Shown piece by piece: positions 34,607 through 46,327 of a DNA stretch of 64,000 bases. A model generated the notes under the pieces. The model saw only the letters and a list, made by a program, of their open reading frames with translations. It made no database searches and was not told where the DNA came from. The DNA is from Hyposmocoma kahamanoa (taxonomy: Eukaryota; Arthropoda; Insecta; Lepidoptera; Cosmopterigidae). The position numbers and the translations under genes are program-made. Numbering within the stretch: the first letter of the stretch is position 1; each line of letters begins with the position of its first letter. The stretch is from positions 4,417,065 to 4,481,064 of the forward strand of contig NW_020654080.1 in assembly GCF_003589595.1 (NCBI RefSeq), in the 5' to 3' direction.

Positions 34607-34926
34607 AAATTGTTTGGCCCTAGCATGAAAAAAAAATAAAAAATTCTGTACTCGAAAATAGCCATTTCAATTCGAAAACAGCTACAATGTAAATGGACCC
34701 TCAGCCCAACGTAGTCAAAATAAGCCAGAAAGTCGTAATTAACATGTGAAGACGTCAACAGTGGTGATTCAAAAAGTCAAAGATCAATTAAAATAATAAG
34801 GACTTGCACAATCTTTGTTAAGTATCGAGTTTAGTATTGCTTTGCATACCATGCGTGGGACTTTGTGACAACGTTTCGTAATTCTAGGGCTTCGTTTATC
34901 TGTGACAAGAATATTTTTACGAGCAT
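34607..34926. other. Intronic or flanking, nothing seen
   Basis: AT-rich with no recognisable element. Confidence 0.4.
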
Positions 34927-35016
34927 TAGAGCTCCTTGTGAAAGCGTTCGTCTAGAGAAGTACTGCCATCTTACTTATTTTTGCCGCCAAGCGGTAATGT
35001 GAGCATTACTGGATTC
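34927..35016 (+). repeat. SINE-A 5' fragment next to the Trit1 splice acceptor
   Basis: AGAGCTCCTTGTGAAAGCG through GCCGCCAAGCGGTAATGTG to GAGCATTACTGGATTC. Similarity ends about 26-30 nt before the AG at 35043-35044. The branch-point-like GCTAAAT (35019-35025) and the tract TTGTTTTTGTTACAG follow directly. Confidence 0.75.
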
Positions 35017-35044
35017 GTGCTAAATAAGATTGTTTTTGTTACAG

Positions 35045-35182
35045 ATCTACAAAGGCTTGGACGTCGTAACAGCTAAAGCCACGAAGCAAGAACGGGAATT
35101 GGTCCACCATCATCTCTTGGACATTCTAGAGCCTCATCAGAACTTCACCGTGGTGGACTTTCGCAATAGAGCCTTAAAGATT
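35045..35182 (+). CDS. tRNA dimethylallyltransferase (Trit1), internal exon
   Basis: This 138-nt exon encodes 46 residues of the IPP transferase (MiaA/TRIT1) domain, which transfers an isopentenyl group from DMAPP to A37 of tRNAs reading UNN codons, in mitochondria and cytosol. The frame starts IYKGLDVVTAKAT, continues HHHLLDILEP, and ends FTVVDFRNRALKI. These correspond to the part just after the ADSMQ motif, a substrate-contacting part of the fold. It is bounded by TTGTTTTTGTTACAG on the left and by GT at 35183 (ATT|GTATCC, a weak donor). Both boundaries are in phase 0, matching the exon at 42099. The P-loop exon (GATGTGKS type) that must precede it is not visible in the upstream 35 kb. Identity is from motif recall, not a search, and is strong. 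Confidence 0.9.
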
Positions 35183-35869
35183 GTATCCTTTATACATTCC
35201 ACTAAACACCAGATTTCGTTTAGCGTTATGCCTTTCTCTTCCTTCTGCCGCTCTTGAAACGGAGACACAGTGATAGAAGCATTGGTTTAGGAATCATTGC
35301 TTGCACTGTTGCTTACTGTTGTCGATAGTTTCTTATTTCTAAGACAGTTTTTTCTCCGCCAAAATCCTCCACTGCTCCGTTTCTTTGACGATATTCCACC
35401 ACTCCCTCTCAAACCCATCAAGATCGTCCCGCCAACGCCTTGGGGATTGCCCAGGTACAACAGTGCTTCTTGCATGTTTACGGCTGTAAATACTGACTGT
35501 TGTATGCTCTAATGAGTAAGAAAAATAGTGTTAGTAAGACGCGGAATGCTGGAGAGCCCCAACAGCATACTGAGGACACTAACCGATAGACCGGACTGTG
35601 GTTTGCAAAGGCTTTGGGTTTCGATTCTGATAAATTGCTTACGCTGAAAGTGTGTATTTTTTTACAGTTCTTCTACCTTAATGTCTCTCGGCAACCATCG
35701 GATTTCCGAATGCACACGAATATTAATTTTCACGCTCATTAATTATTTGATTTAAAATCTATAATAATTTAAATTTTGAACAATGTACTTTATTGTCATT
35801 CTGTTTTGATTCCCGTGTAAACTATATAAAGCTGTAAAAATATTTCACTATTTTTAATTAAATTTACTT
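35183..35869 (+). other. Trit1 intron, first part
   Basis: No repeat recognised. The 71-codon frames at 35287-35512 on both strands have no domain and follow no splice signal. Confidence 0.5.
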
Positions 35870-36229
35870 AATCAATAAGCAAGTTAACAAAAATGTAAAG
35901 AAAATAAGGTCTTCTTCTTGTATATAGGAAAAAAATGAATATTTTCCGGTTATTTATCATTTCAGTCCGTATCTGAACGCATTTCTTCATCTGATATAAC
36001 TATGTTAGTATGTTCGCCATCGATGGAATAATTACTTTCCCCGCTACTCGAACAAGTATTTATTATAAAACTGCTTTCCTCCCATTGTATAATAAATTAA
36101 AAAAAGTAAATCTATATACTTCCAAGTCGACTGAAAGCGTGCGGTTTGTAGCAAAGGGCAACTGAATAAAACCCGACGACAGCCAAAACACGAAGTTTGC
36201 CGAGGGACATTGACAAAATAGAAGCACTG
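35870..36229 (-). mobile_element. Tc1/mariner-type element, internally deleted copy A
   Basis: The inverse matches the element at 51455-52603: CAGTGCTTCTATTTTG at the outer end (36229), GGCTGTCGTCGGGTTTTATT, TACAATGGGAGG (transposase start), then CTTGTTCGAG joined to TATTCCATCGATGGCGAACA. About 230 bp of transposase is missing at that junction. It is MITE-like, within the Trit1 intron. The far end is ill-defined. Confidence 0.7.
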
Positions 36230-36734
36230 TGTGTTTATTATTGTTAATATCTTAATGTGTGTGTTTTCCTGTTTTGTTTGTTGTTTAAGTACTAACATCT
36301 ATGGACTCTCGTGGTCATAATAAATAGGACTTTGATTTAATTTAACGTATTTACGATCAACTTACAATGAAGACGAGTACATTTCATAGTTCGTTGCGAT
36401 TTCATTTTCATTCTCAAAATTTCAAGTTACACCCATTCGTATTGTAGGCGACCTGAAACTATACGCAGTAGATTTGGATTAGGTAGGTCACGTTCACAAT
36501 CGCGTGCGAGCTAACATAACCAATAGATTTACGAACAATTGTCCAAAAGTCCACACTTGAGTAAACAATCGAACATTATTTTGGCGCCATTAATTTTCTA
36601 ATTGTTCTCATCACGGTTGCATTTGCTGTAATAGTAAATAGATTTTTCTTTGCAACTGTGGTTGTTTATTCTGAACATTTTGTGTCTGTAGTCAGTAGAG
36701 AGCGTAGATGTTGGTTGAAGAGATCTTTATATAT
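36230..36734. other. Trit1 intron, nothing seen
   Basis: AT-rich with no recognisable element. Confidence 0.4.
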
Positions 36735-37375
36735 GCCCCTGAACCCAGGTAGACTCAGGGGTTATGTGGGGACTCTCCCTCCAGACTGGAGGGCCTACTC
36801 CACTAAAACCCCCCCGGATTTACCTCCCGCCGGTTGAGTCGGCACCGTGGTGTCGATGCACATTCACCACGACGCCGCTCGGCCGCCCTGGCTTGCGCTA
36901 GGGCTCCCGCGCGCCAGCGGAGGGGCAGGTCAGTTGTCCTCCGACCCGCCCCCCAGACGAGTCCGTGCGATGCAGGCTCCGGAGTCCCTTCCCAGAGCCC
37001 GCTGGCCTCACTAGGGGATCAGGCGAGCAGCGAACTGCCTTCGCCTTCTCACCGTACGTCTGCAGCGTCCAGCGTCCTTTGCGACATAAGCTCTCCGCAA
37101 AAGTAGGCCACCGCCTCCCAGGACTCCTCGCTACCGAGGATGGCGGCAACCACGCCCGGCAGCGAGAGGTCCCGCCCTATTGTCCCCGTCAGATTACGGC
37201 GTTGCTCATCCTACCGGCTGCACACCTCTAGGGTGTGCTGCGCGGTGTCATCCGCAGCGCCGCACTCGTGGCACGACGGGGGCGGTTCCCTTCTCGCCAC
37301 CTTGTGCAGATAGTGACCGAAGCAGCCGTGCCCGGTCAGCACCTGCACAAGGTGGTAATGACGAGTCTAGCGTAA
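36735..37375 (-). pseudogene. R1-clade LINE, ORF2 C-terminal fragment
   Basis: On the minus strand the frame reads HLVQVLTGHGCFGHYLHKVA, then PPSCHECGAADDTAQHTLEV, then a stop where R1-clade proteins usually have Trp (TAG instead of TGG). It continues DEQRRNLTGTIGRDLSLPGV and SEESWEAVAYFCGELMSQR. This Cys/His cluster after the RT is typical of R1/TRAS/SART-type elements. The sharp GC shift (GC-rich, against an AT-rich intron) marks the insert. The 83-90 codon frames here on both strands are by-products of that GC content. Inactive, in the Trit1 intron. Confidence 0.85.
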
Positions 37376-39889
37376 AAAATTAATATAAAAATTGGTATAA
37401 CATTGTGAGTAAATTCCATCGGTATTTTGTAGAAAGGGCGAATGCGCCATTTCGAAAAAAAATCAGGGGAACGTGATTTAGATTTCATGACTGTTTCAAA
37501 ATTTTTACGTCCGGTTTTAAATTCAGTTTTAAAACGTACACTTAATTAAAACCAAAACCTTTTAACGGTCTTCCTTTATTGGAGCGAGCGAGATGCGCGT
37601 CAATGCAACTCGCGAGCCTTGCTGCTTCTTTATGTTTTCAGAAAGGGACCGTGGGTTCTTTGAAATTTTGTGAGGGTCATGACTAGAAAAAGGTTAAGAA
37701 ACCATGTTTTCTTCAGCCTTCCATTGAAATTCAACGCAACTAAGAGTGAACTTTTCTGAGAATTATATCAATGTATTTTATTTAATTGCTTCATGTGTAA
37801 TGCAACGCACTAATTTTCATTACATGAAAACCTTTATTTAGCATGAAATAACTTTTAAAATAAATAGTACGGAAATAATACTGGACATGAAACATTTTTT
37901 TCTGATTTTAAAACCTGAAAAAAATTCTCGCAATTAATCGCGAATATAGTAAACCGTCACCACTGTCGTGACCATTATTTTGTTCCCTCAGATCGGGACG
38001 CCTGTAACTTTATTATTGTTTTAAAAATAAAACTAATCTTCTACTAGTTACGAACTGTTTAATGATTAACAAAAAAACTAAAAATGTTTAATAATCAAAA
38101 ATTTAAAAAAAGAACTAATCTTGTGTGGTCTGATAGGTTGGATTTACACAGTTTTTGATATAAGCAAATTTGCTTTAATATGTCAGGTTTAGATTTTAAA
38201 TCTGTTCCACGGCACAACACCTCCAAAAACAACGCACGCGCAGTACCTACGGACAACTAAAGGAATTGGACGACAAGGCTTACACACCGCTACGCTTTCA
38301 CGCCATTTTATTAAATTTATTTTCGCTGTCCTATTTTGTCAAAGCGGGACATTTTTAAGTATTTTGGGGACAGTGGGACTGTCCTCATGCATAAGGACAT
38401 AGCTTTTTTGCAATCAGACTATAAAAAAATATAAAATAAGCATAATCATTGCGCGATTTCTAAAACTAAACCTTATCCCACATACTACTTTATCACACGC
38501 TTTGTAAGTATCACAAAATACAAATCTGAAACAAAATTAATATCGTTCATAAAAAAAACAAAATGTAATGAAAGTTAAACCTATTTAACGCGCTCATCGC
38601 CTGCCAGATATTTGAAAAATATTCACAAAATGACATTGGTTTTACGATTGTTTCGGGTCTTATTTGTATATCAATATTTTTGTTAAATTAAAATCAATTT
38701 TTTTATTCCAAATCTTTTTCTTCTTTCTAAGTCTACAAAAGTTGGTATGCTATCAGAAATCCTAAAAACCATGTGGCAACAGAAGTTCGTTAGGGCCGCG
38801 CCAGTGTTGTTATATAGCTAAGTACGTAGCGTTTGCCATCTACGACGTGAACGAGGATCGCAAAATTAGATGTGTCGTGCCGGTCATTTTGACCTACTAT
38901 GGCAATGAACGTGTTAAGACCAGATCAATCCAGAGTATAGGCTTCGTCAGGTAGACTCTAATATAAATCAGCAACAGACTTCGTTGCACATAAATCAATA
39001 ATCCATTTCACCATAGACTTAAAAGAATTAAAAAAGGACCGCTCTGAGCAGTATCCAGCTAAAATCCTATAACACTGGCAATATCGTTTACAGTGTTTGA
39101 GTCTAATATATGAAACTCAGTTCTGACTTGATTCTATGCGGAATTATCCTTGGCTTGCTATATGGCATGGCGTCGTCTACGCATATATTGCAAATTATAA
39201 GCACCTCTGCAAATATGGGCATTTTGTGGAAATGTTACGTCAATTGACTTTTTATGTCGCACGTTGAATTCCTTTGTAATTAATCACATGGAAAACACGT
39301 GATCAAATAGAAGAAAATGACGACATTACACATCATCAAAAAAGGTATCGATGCTAAAGAACACAACTGGCTTATTGTTATAACTTACAAATTCAAGGTT
39401 ACACTTACTATGAGTAGTAGTACGAGTTTAGATTTGTGTTACTAAGGAATATTATAAATAGTATATATGGCGAAGGCGTTATGTTACATCCAGAGCGATG
39501 AGAACAGTTCGAAATGAAACTATTTTGCAATTACTAACGATGGATGTTGCTTTACTAAAATTACCATGGAAATTACTGTGCACACATACATACTGCCTAA
39601 TGTAAATGATGTTATTATGAGCACAACAACCCCGTATCTTTCTACATAAGTTCTTTTTATTGTGGCACTCCCTATCAACCTCTTGGTTATATAGTTATAG
39701 TTATATACCTCTTGGATCAGTAGATAGGGACAATTTTACATGCACAATGAAACCAAAACGCCCAAAAGGTTTTAAATACATTTTGGATTTATAATGAAGC
39801 ATATTTATTCCTTAAAATTAAAAGTTTTCCTGTACAACAAATAAATAATGTGGATTTGACATTGGCTGCTGTTTAGTCGCATTAGCCCT
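37376..39889. other. Trit1 intron, about 2.5 kb AT-rich
   Basis: No exon-like ORF or repeat recognised. Confidence 0.45.
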
Positions 39890-41235
39890 TTAATCACTAT
39901 TGGAAATAAGTCCGTTCCTCAGATCATAAAATTCAATATTTATTACCAAAGTTTCCGTGGAACACGTACTAAACTACAGGATATATGATTGGCAACTTTG
40001 AGGAATAACTGTAACATAATAATAGTTGCGGAAACGTGGCTGGATGAATCTATGCATGATAATAAACCGTGTGAAAATGAATATGGGAAACCAAGTTCGG
40101 GCGGCGGCGTGCTGATTGTCGTATCTAATTTCCATCCAAACGGACACCATTATAAAAGTGATATCTAAATTTGTCTGTATATTGTGGATTTGGTTTAGAG
40201 TATTCTGACTATCTGGATCTGACGAATTACTCGAGTAATATAGTTGCTGAGAGGTACGGCTTTTGGAATTATAAATCTAAAACAAGCCAACTAATTGTGG
40301 TATTACCTATAAACTATACATAGATTTTAGCGATGCGTTCGATAGTATAAACCATTGTATTTTGTTATCAAGTCTACATGATTGTGGTATTCAAGTTTCA
40401 CCTGACGATGCGAACGATAGCAATGTGTTACTTTAAATGGTTTCCAATCTATATCCTGTATGCCGCCGATCTCGAACTGTACAAGAAAAAAAACTCATTT
40501 AAGTCTTTCAAATATTCTTCAGTTATTAAACAATTCTTAATGAACCAACAAACTTTAAGATTTGGGTATGGGAGCTAATAGACAGTAAGTCAAGCCACAT
40601 TGTACAGATAGACAGATAGTATAGTCAAAAATTCATGGAAAATGTGTTCGTAAAGCGTTAAAAATTTTAAAAACGTTCAGGCAATATTGTCACAACTCTC
40701 GCCTATTCCAATTCCAATTCAAAAATCTGCAGCACTCTTGAATATGCAATTTTGAATCTCCACTGTCAAATCCATGTAGACAAGATACATCACGTATAAG
40801 AATAGACAATGCTACATAGAGCAGACTAAACGCGCGTCTACTGCATTACAAGTTTGAAAAATTCATGACTGAGGTAAATTAGAGACCTAAATTTTCTCTA
40901 CAAAGTTTTACATATGCAGCTCGACACGCCCCAATTAATGTTTCAGGTTGATTTGGTGATACCCCAAACATATTTTCGCTTCCTCTATCTCGTACTAATA
41001 TGGGCCATTTTTCTCTACCTTACCGTAGCATGAGAACTTCTAACAACGTTAACTCGAAGTTAACATCTTTCACGACTCATGTATTATGTTTTAACGACTG
41101 TTCTAAGGGTTATGTTATTGGAGTTTATGATGTTTTGGATAGTTCTTTTTATTTTACCTTTATGTTACGTAATTTTTATCTTGTATTACCTAGATGCCCA
41201 GATATCAAGACGCTACGTAACTGCTGCCGGTAATG
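39890..41235 (+). pseudogene. Highly decayed Jockey/CR1-like LINE
   Basis: Scattered blocks in order on the plus strand: endonuclease-like IIIVAETWLDES (about 40021-40060) and SSGGGVLIVVS (about 40096-40130); RT motif DFSDAFDSINHCILLSSLHD (from 40323); then SRTNMGHFSLPYRSMRT (about 40992-41042), as at the C-terminus of such LINE proteins. Between them are stops, frameshifts and deletions, so about 3 kb of element is reduced to 1.3 kb. This is the oldest LINE in the window by appearance, and it lies in the Trit1 intron. Confidence 0.7.
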
Positions 41236-42098
41236 GCATAACAAGTTGTATATAAATTGAAAAGCAAAGATATTGTAAATTTCACTGTGTATGCGCCGAT
41301 TGTGTATCTAAACTAAAAAATATATACAAGAGTTGTTCCATTTGAATAATAAAATCGATACGAGCTCTTGAAGAGAGAGAAGCCCCACTCTTGTAAATAA
41401 CTTGTATGTTAGACTAGAGGCGCCCTCATTTACGTTAAATCAATAATTAATTAAGGTTCCTCCAAGCTTACAAAGATAAGTTCTTATAAGTCTATTGCCC
41501 CAATTGGATAGGTAAGAGTTACCTATACTTGTAAGTTTGCCGTTACCATATGACGGCCGTTCACCATTTAATCCGATTTGTGCACTAATAATATACGTTT
41601 AGTACGCGTGCATTTAAAAATGTGGCGAAATTAAAATGTATTTGCGAATTTGCTCAGTATATATTTATAGGAATTCTATGACATAGTGACTTGATAGTCT
41701 AGACTAACTTTGGTCGTAATATGAAATTATGTTTCATGACGAAAACCGAATGTCGATTTCTCCTGTAATCTTTATACAGGGTGTAATCGTTAAGTGGGCC
41801 CAGGCGATTATTCAGTAAATATAAGAGATATCGAAAACCTTTAAACTTATATCGATAAAACTGAAAATTGTTAACATTAACTTTGAATATAGGACAACAA
41901 GTCTTTCAGGTTTTAATTGTAAGGAAGTTTTGAATTTTGATCATTTTATCATCATACATTGTGTATGAAATAGACAACTAGTTCCGTAATTTTGAGCAAA
42001 ACCTTTTAGTAGTATGACTTACCGACTTTACAATTTCAAAAGTTTGTCGTTAAATTTATGTATTTTTTAAATCGAAGTTCTTAACTCCTTTAAACCAG
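41236..42098 (+). other. Trit1 intron, final part
   Basis: AT-rich. The acceptor is preceded by TTTAAACCAG at 42089-42098, a weak pyrimidine tract. Confidence 0.5.
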
Positions 42099-42634
42099 AT
42101 TGACAGTCTAACAGAGAAAGGCAAAATCCCCATAATAGTTGGAGGTACAAATTACTACATAGAGTCCGTAGTGTACAAAATTTTAGTCGAGGACACGAAC
42201 GATTCAGAAGCATTACTATGGGACAAAAGTAGAAGGAAACGAGATACAGATAATTATGACGAAGGTAATGGTAGGAACACTAAAAAACTTTGCATTGAAA
42301 GTGAATTTGATTCTGAAAGCAGTACAAAATCTCATTTCGTAGTTTCTGATAAAGATGAAGAAATGAGCAAAGAAGTTAATGATGACATAAAAACTACAGC
42401 ATGTCTTAAATCAATGGACAAAAGCCAAAATTTAAAAGCTGATGTTGAATCTTCTAAATCAGAAGACAATCCAGAAAGAAAAGTACAAACAGAGAAAATA
42501 ACTAAAGAAGAACTTCAGGAATACGTGAATAATGAAAAGAACTTCACTAATGAAGAAGTTCATGAGAAATTGAAATCTATTGATCCTGTTATGGCATCAC
42601 GGCTGCATCCTAATAATAGAAGAAAAGTTTTAAG
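42099..42634 (+). CDS. tRNA dimethylallyltransferase (Trit1), exon with charged insertion
   Basis: A 536-nt exon (178 codons plus 2 nt). It opens IDSLTEKGKIPIIVGGTNYY, the family's VGGTxxY motif that lines the DMAPP/tRNA channel, and closes EVHEKLKSIDPVMASRLHPN with NRRKVLR, as in TRIT1 before the SLQVFEETG-type region. The left border is CCAG|ATT and the right is AAG|GTAAGT, a consensus donor. Phase 0 at the start joins the exon at 35045 cleanly. Residues about 33-150 of the exon form a hydrophilic Lys/Glu/Ser/Asp-rich segment where the human protein, as I recall it, has only some 25-30 residues. It contains RRKRD, a possible nuclear signal (inference). Later exons (C-terminal domain and zinc finger) are not found in the remaining 21 kb. 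Confidence 0.93.
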
Positions 42635-43794
42635 GTAAGTGTATTTTTATATAACTGATTAAAACAAGCGAGGTATTTAAAACCTACAACGTATGAATGA
42701 ACATTGATTTAAATTCAAATGTATTTATTTGTTAACACAGGTTACTGTAGATAACTGAAATGCATGTTGATGTAATAAATTCACAATAATCTTCTATGCT
42801 GCGCCTTACATAATGATCTTAAAAATAAACGCCATTTCGGTTGTCAATTATCAGTTAACCTTACCCTGTAGTTAACTGTGGAATCATATTCATTTCCCAA
42901 ACCCATTTTCTGGATTTCAATTAATGCGTTTGACCCCAGGCGTCATTTGTTTATTTGTAATTATGCTTACACGCAATTACCAGACCGTGCAGAAGACAGT
43001 TTACAATGTAAATTAAAATTACCAATACTTACTACAACACTACAATATTTCCCTGAGAAAAATGGGTTAGAAACTTTAGTGATTGCGCTTTGTAAAAAAA
43101 AATTGTTTACATTCATCATTTACAATAATTATTTAAAAAGATCAAAGCTCGGAACAACTTGAAAGAACGAAACTGTTGCTACCATCACCGGATGTTACTA
43201 TTGCGCTGGCTCCAAATCTAATTCTTACACGATTGGCCCCATTCAAACGAATTAACAATGAATTATATCAGTCATATACGTAATACTATTTCTATTAATG
43301 GACAATGTCAAAGTTTATCATTCGCGTCTTGAAACTTCACGCTTCCTAGCGCAATAATTACGCATTTGTATGTTTTTATACAATATTTTGTCATTGTGAT
43401 TTCTGTATCTGGTTGATACCTCTTAAATCTGCCCGCTGGCGACATATTACTCTACGTAGATGTTGTCTGACGAGGTTTAAGACACAGTTCCTTCGTGCAC
43501 TGGTCTGATGCTGGTTGGACATCGTACGTCTTCAATGAACCTTCTTCGAAATGCAAGTTTCATGTCAATGTTTTCATTCATGAAGTTGCTAATTGTTATA
43601 CTAAACTGAGCTTATTTGAAATATTCAAGTAGTGTAGACGATGTGACCGGTAAGCGATCTCTGCAGTGCTCAAAATAATAGAAAATTTTTTGGTAATATC
43701 AGTTACGATACCATATTTCAGAAACAATATTAATTTTTGCAATGTTTGATTTCATCTGGTATCAAAACTGGATGCCATTTTAAAATGACACGAC
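42635..43794. other. Trit1 intron or downstream, nothing seen
   Basis: AT-rich. The 94-codon frame at 42878-43162 has no domain. I looked here for the next Trit1 exon and did not find one. Confidence 0.45.
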
Positions 43795-44295
43795 CTTCGA
43801 GTATATAACTAGAAATAGAGACGAAATAAGGGCCACATATTCCTGATAACACATTAGCGATACAGCTCTTATAAATATCAACTCTCGCTTGCACTGAAAT
43901 ATAGACAGGCCAACTACTGCCTGTGTGTACGTCTCCGTATATTCCAAAAAATATTCTGTATTTATTGTAATAAAGATAATATCTCTAACAATGCCGTGCT
44001 GTTCTATTCGGTGGTGTGGGAAAAATAGCAAAACATCTAATTACAAAACGAACGGGATCATATTTCATCGGTAATTAAATATTAAATATGTAATGTTGCA
44101 ATTTTCGTCCATTAAAGCTAAGCTCAAGTTAACTGGTCGATTTGAAGTGAAACAGTTGACAACACCCATTGACAACACTCGTCAATTGTTTATGCTGGCC
44201 AATCGGAGCGCAGTTGTCACAGTAATGATATGGCAGAATAGTTTTCGAACAAATTATATGACTTTCCGTCTCTATTTCTGGTTATATACTCGATG
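43795..44295 (-). mobile_element. 501-bp non-autonomous hAT-like transposon, copy 2
   Basis: The ends are CTTCGAGTATATAA and the inverse of CATCGAGTATATAA. Flanking 8-mers GACACGAC (43787-43794) and GACACGCC (44296-44303) differ at one base. The interior matches copy 1 in inverse (for example TATTCCAAAAAATATTCTG). The 159-codon frame 44093-44572 starts inside it, runs past its end and has no domain. Confidence 0.85.
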
Positions 44296-44303
44296 GACAC
44301 GCC

Positions 44304-44891
44304 CTACGAAAATGTCGGTTATTAAAACAACGTCACGTCACGTCGGTACGTCAAAGTGTAGAATTTCTAGCCTCAGTTCTTATACTTGTCTATTTCTTTT
44401 GCCCTTACTTGGTTCACATAAATATATCCCTGAAGATAAGACTACGTTAAGTATGATTTACAGTATCAATCCTTATTTATTGATTCTTTTATATCTTTGT
44501 ATTGTAAGCTTTTGTCAACCTCTGAACTTCACTATAGCTGAATTACGTTATAAATATTTGTGGTGTCAGTAGTTGGTAATAAGGTTTTTAAAAAATCATA
44601 GCCAGTGAGTATCCATCCACTTATAAAAGGGATCATGAAGGCGGCAGTTTTTTACATTGCCACCCCTCCTAATCTGAAAGCTTATCCCTGAGCTGAGTTA
44701 AGTACTTTTCAAATATCATCGTACGTCCTTTAAATGTACATAGTATTTGATACCTTTAAGAGCATTGTTTCAAAATATTGCACTATGAGGTCAAAGTTCG
44801 TAGCTGTTGCGCAGGTTTACAGATTTTTTACAGATACTGAAATGTACTTCTTGGTTGATGTATTGGTGAATGATTTTCAATAAAAATTAAG
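44304..44891. other. No gene seen
   Basis: AT-rich with no recognisable element. Confidence 0.4.
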
Positions 44892-45072
44892 TGGAAATGA
44901 AACTATTTTTTTGTCGGACCTAAAATCGCGTATATTTGTTTTTTCCAACAAAGCAATTGCTAATTACTCAGTAGACGTATCATTGGGACCTTTAAAGCCC
45001 CGGAAAGGTTGGTTTGTTTGAAAAAAAAAAAATTTATATACGCGATGCAAAACAATACTTTCATTGCGTATG
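44892..45072. mobile_element. About 180-bp foldback element, family F
   Basis: Left arm GGAAATGAAACTATTTTT...ATCGCGTATATTTGTTTTTT is mirrored by AAATTTATATACGCGATGC...ATACTTTCATTGC. Related single arms occur at 59534-59600 and as a tight palindrome at 60115-60168. Confidence 0.65.
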
Positions 45073-46327
45073 TGTAGTAATGGCGAAAATTTGAGATGTT
45101 TTTCAATTTTAGTTTTTTTTTCAATTTCAAGCAAATTTTATAAAAAAAACGTCGATTACTTATCGTTAGGTAAAAAACTTAGTGATTTAACCACCTAGCG
45201 ATGAGCTAACAAGCTCGATACTTAAATTAACTTAATTCACTGTATATTAAACACTATGTATTGGTTGTTATAATGTTTATTATATTGGGTTTATTGGCTT
45301 TATTGTTCATTACAGAAATACTTTCGCTGAGTGCTCTTAAGTAGTTAAGTCAAGTCAATACAAATTATATTCATGATTTTATTATATTATACATTGCATA
45401 AGTTTCAAGTTTTAATTATGACATTTCTATTTATTTCATATAATACAAGTGAATTCCACTTAGGCCAACAGAACCAGAAACGTAATCATTTTCAACCAAT
45501 TCATATTTTACTATCGATTTTCCTCCCAGAATTCTGCGCAGTAACATAAATAAAAAAAATCTTGACCATGTGATTTACATCAGAGAAGGCCGCATGAGAT
45601 AATGGCATAAAACCAGCGACCAGCTAACTTCATCTCCAACAAACACTATGTTTGTACAGATAACACCAACTTTGGGGTTGTAGCAGTATTGGCGACAGGT
45701 CTTTGTTGAGTGGTCGTTCAACTTCCGTAGGTCGACGACCGGATTGAAGGATTTCGTAGAGTGCGTGCCGCATGACCTTGGCTTTATTACCTATTGCGTA
45801 GGGACCATAATTCGGTGAAACTGGTAGATATTTTGTGGGTGAAGGTCAGGGACTGGAAAGGGGAATTGTACACTCGTGTATCACACCCATTCACATACCT
45901 TAGTTCTTCTTTTCTGCGTGATGTAGGCCATTATTTTTGCAATATCAATGCTCACCTATAATTTGCACTTCAGTTTGGCCGTGAGGTCCGTATCTGTAAT
46001 AGTACTTTCACTCGTTCTTCCTACTAGGTACTTAAGTTTCCAAAAGTCATTGCTGTTCGCATACGTATTATTATGCAATTAACAGCTTTAAAGTCTACAT
46101 TTACAAGTAATTGTTCGAGTAAATGTTTTGACGCCAGGGATGCCTTATGCGTACACTCAATTGCACGATTTAGACACAATATCGTACAGATTGTCATAGT
46201 TGGAAATAAAACTTGTTTTTTTCAAACAAACCGTAGTTAATTCTGCCTGAGATGGTTTTAGTCATCAAATAGTCATGTCTAATATTAATGCAAACCAACG
46301 TATTCTGAACTATAGTTACAACAATAA
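45073..46327. other. No gene seen
   Basis: AT-rich, with a more balanced stretch at 45600-45900 and no ORF of note. Confidence 0.4.

Noticed and set aside
36834..37383. ORFs of 67-90 codons, proline/serine/arginine-rich
   Set aside because: They are antisense or off-frame readings of the R1-clade LINE fragment, whose true minus-strand frame has the Cys/His block.
44093..44572. 159-codon plus-strand ORF
   Set aside because: Starts in the hAT-like copy 2 and runs into flanking AT-rich DNA; not conserved as a frame in copy 1.
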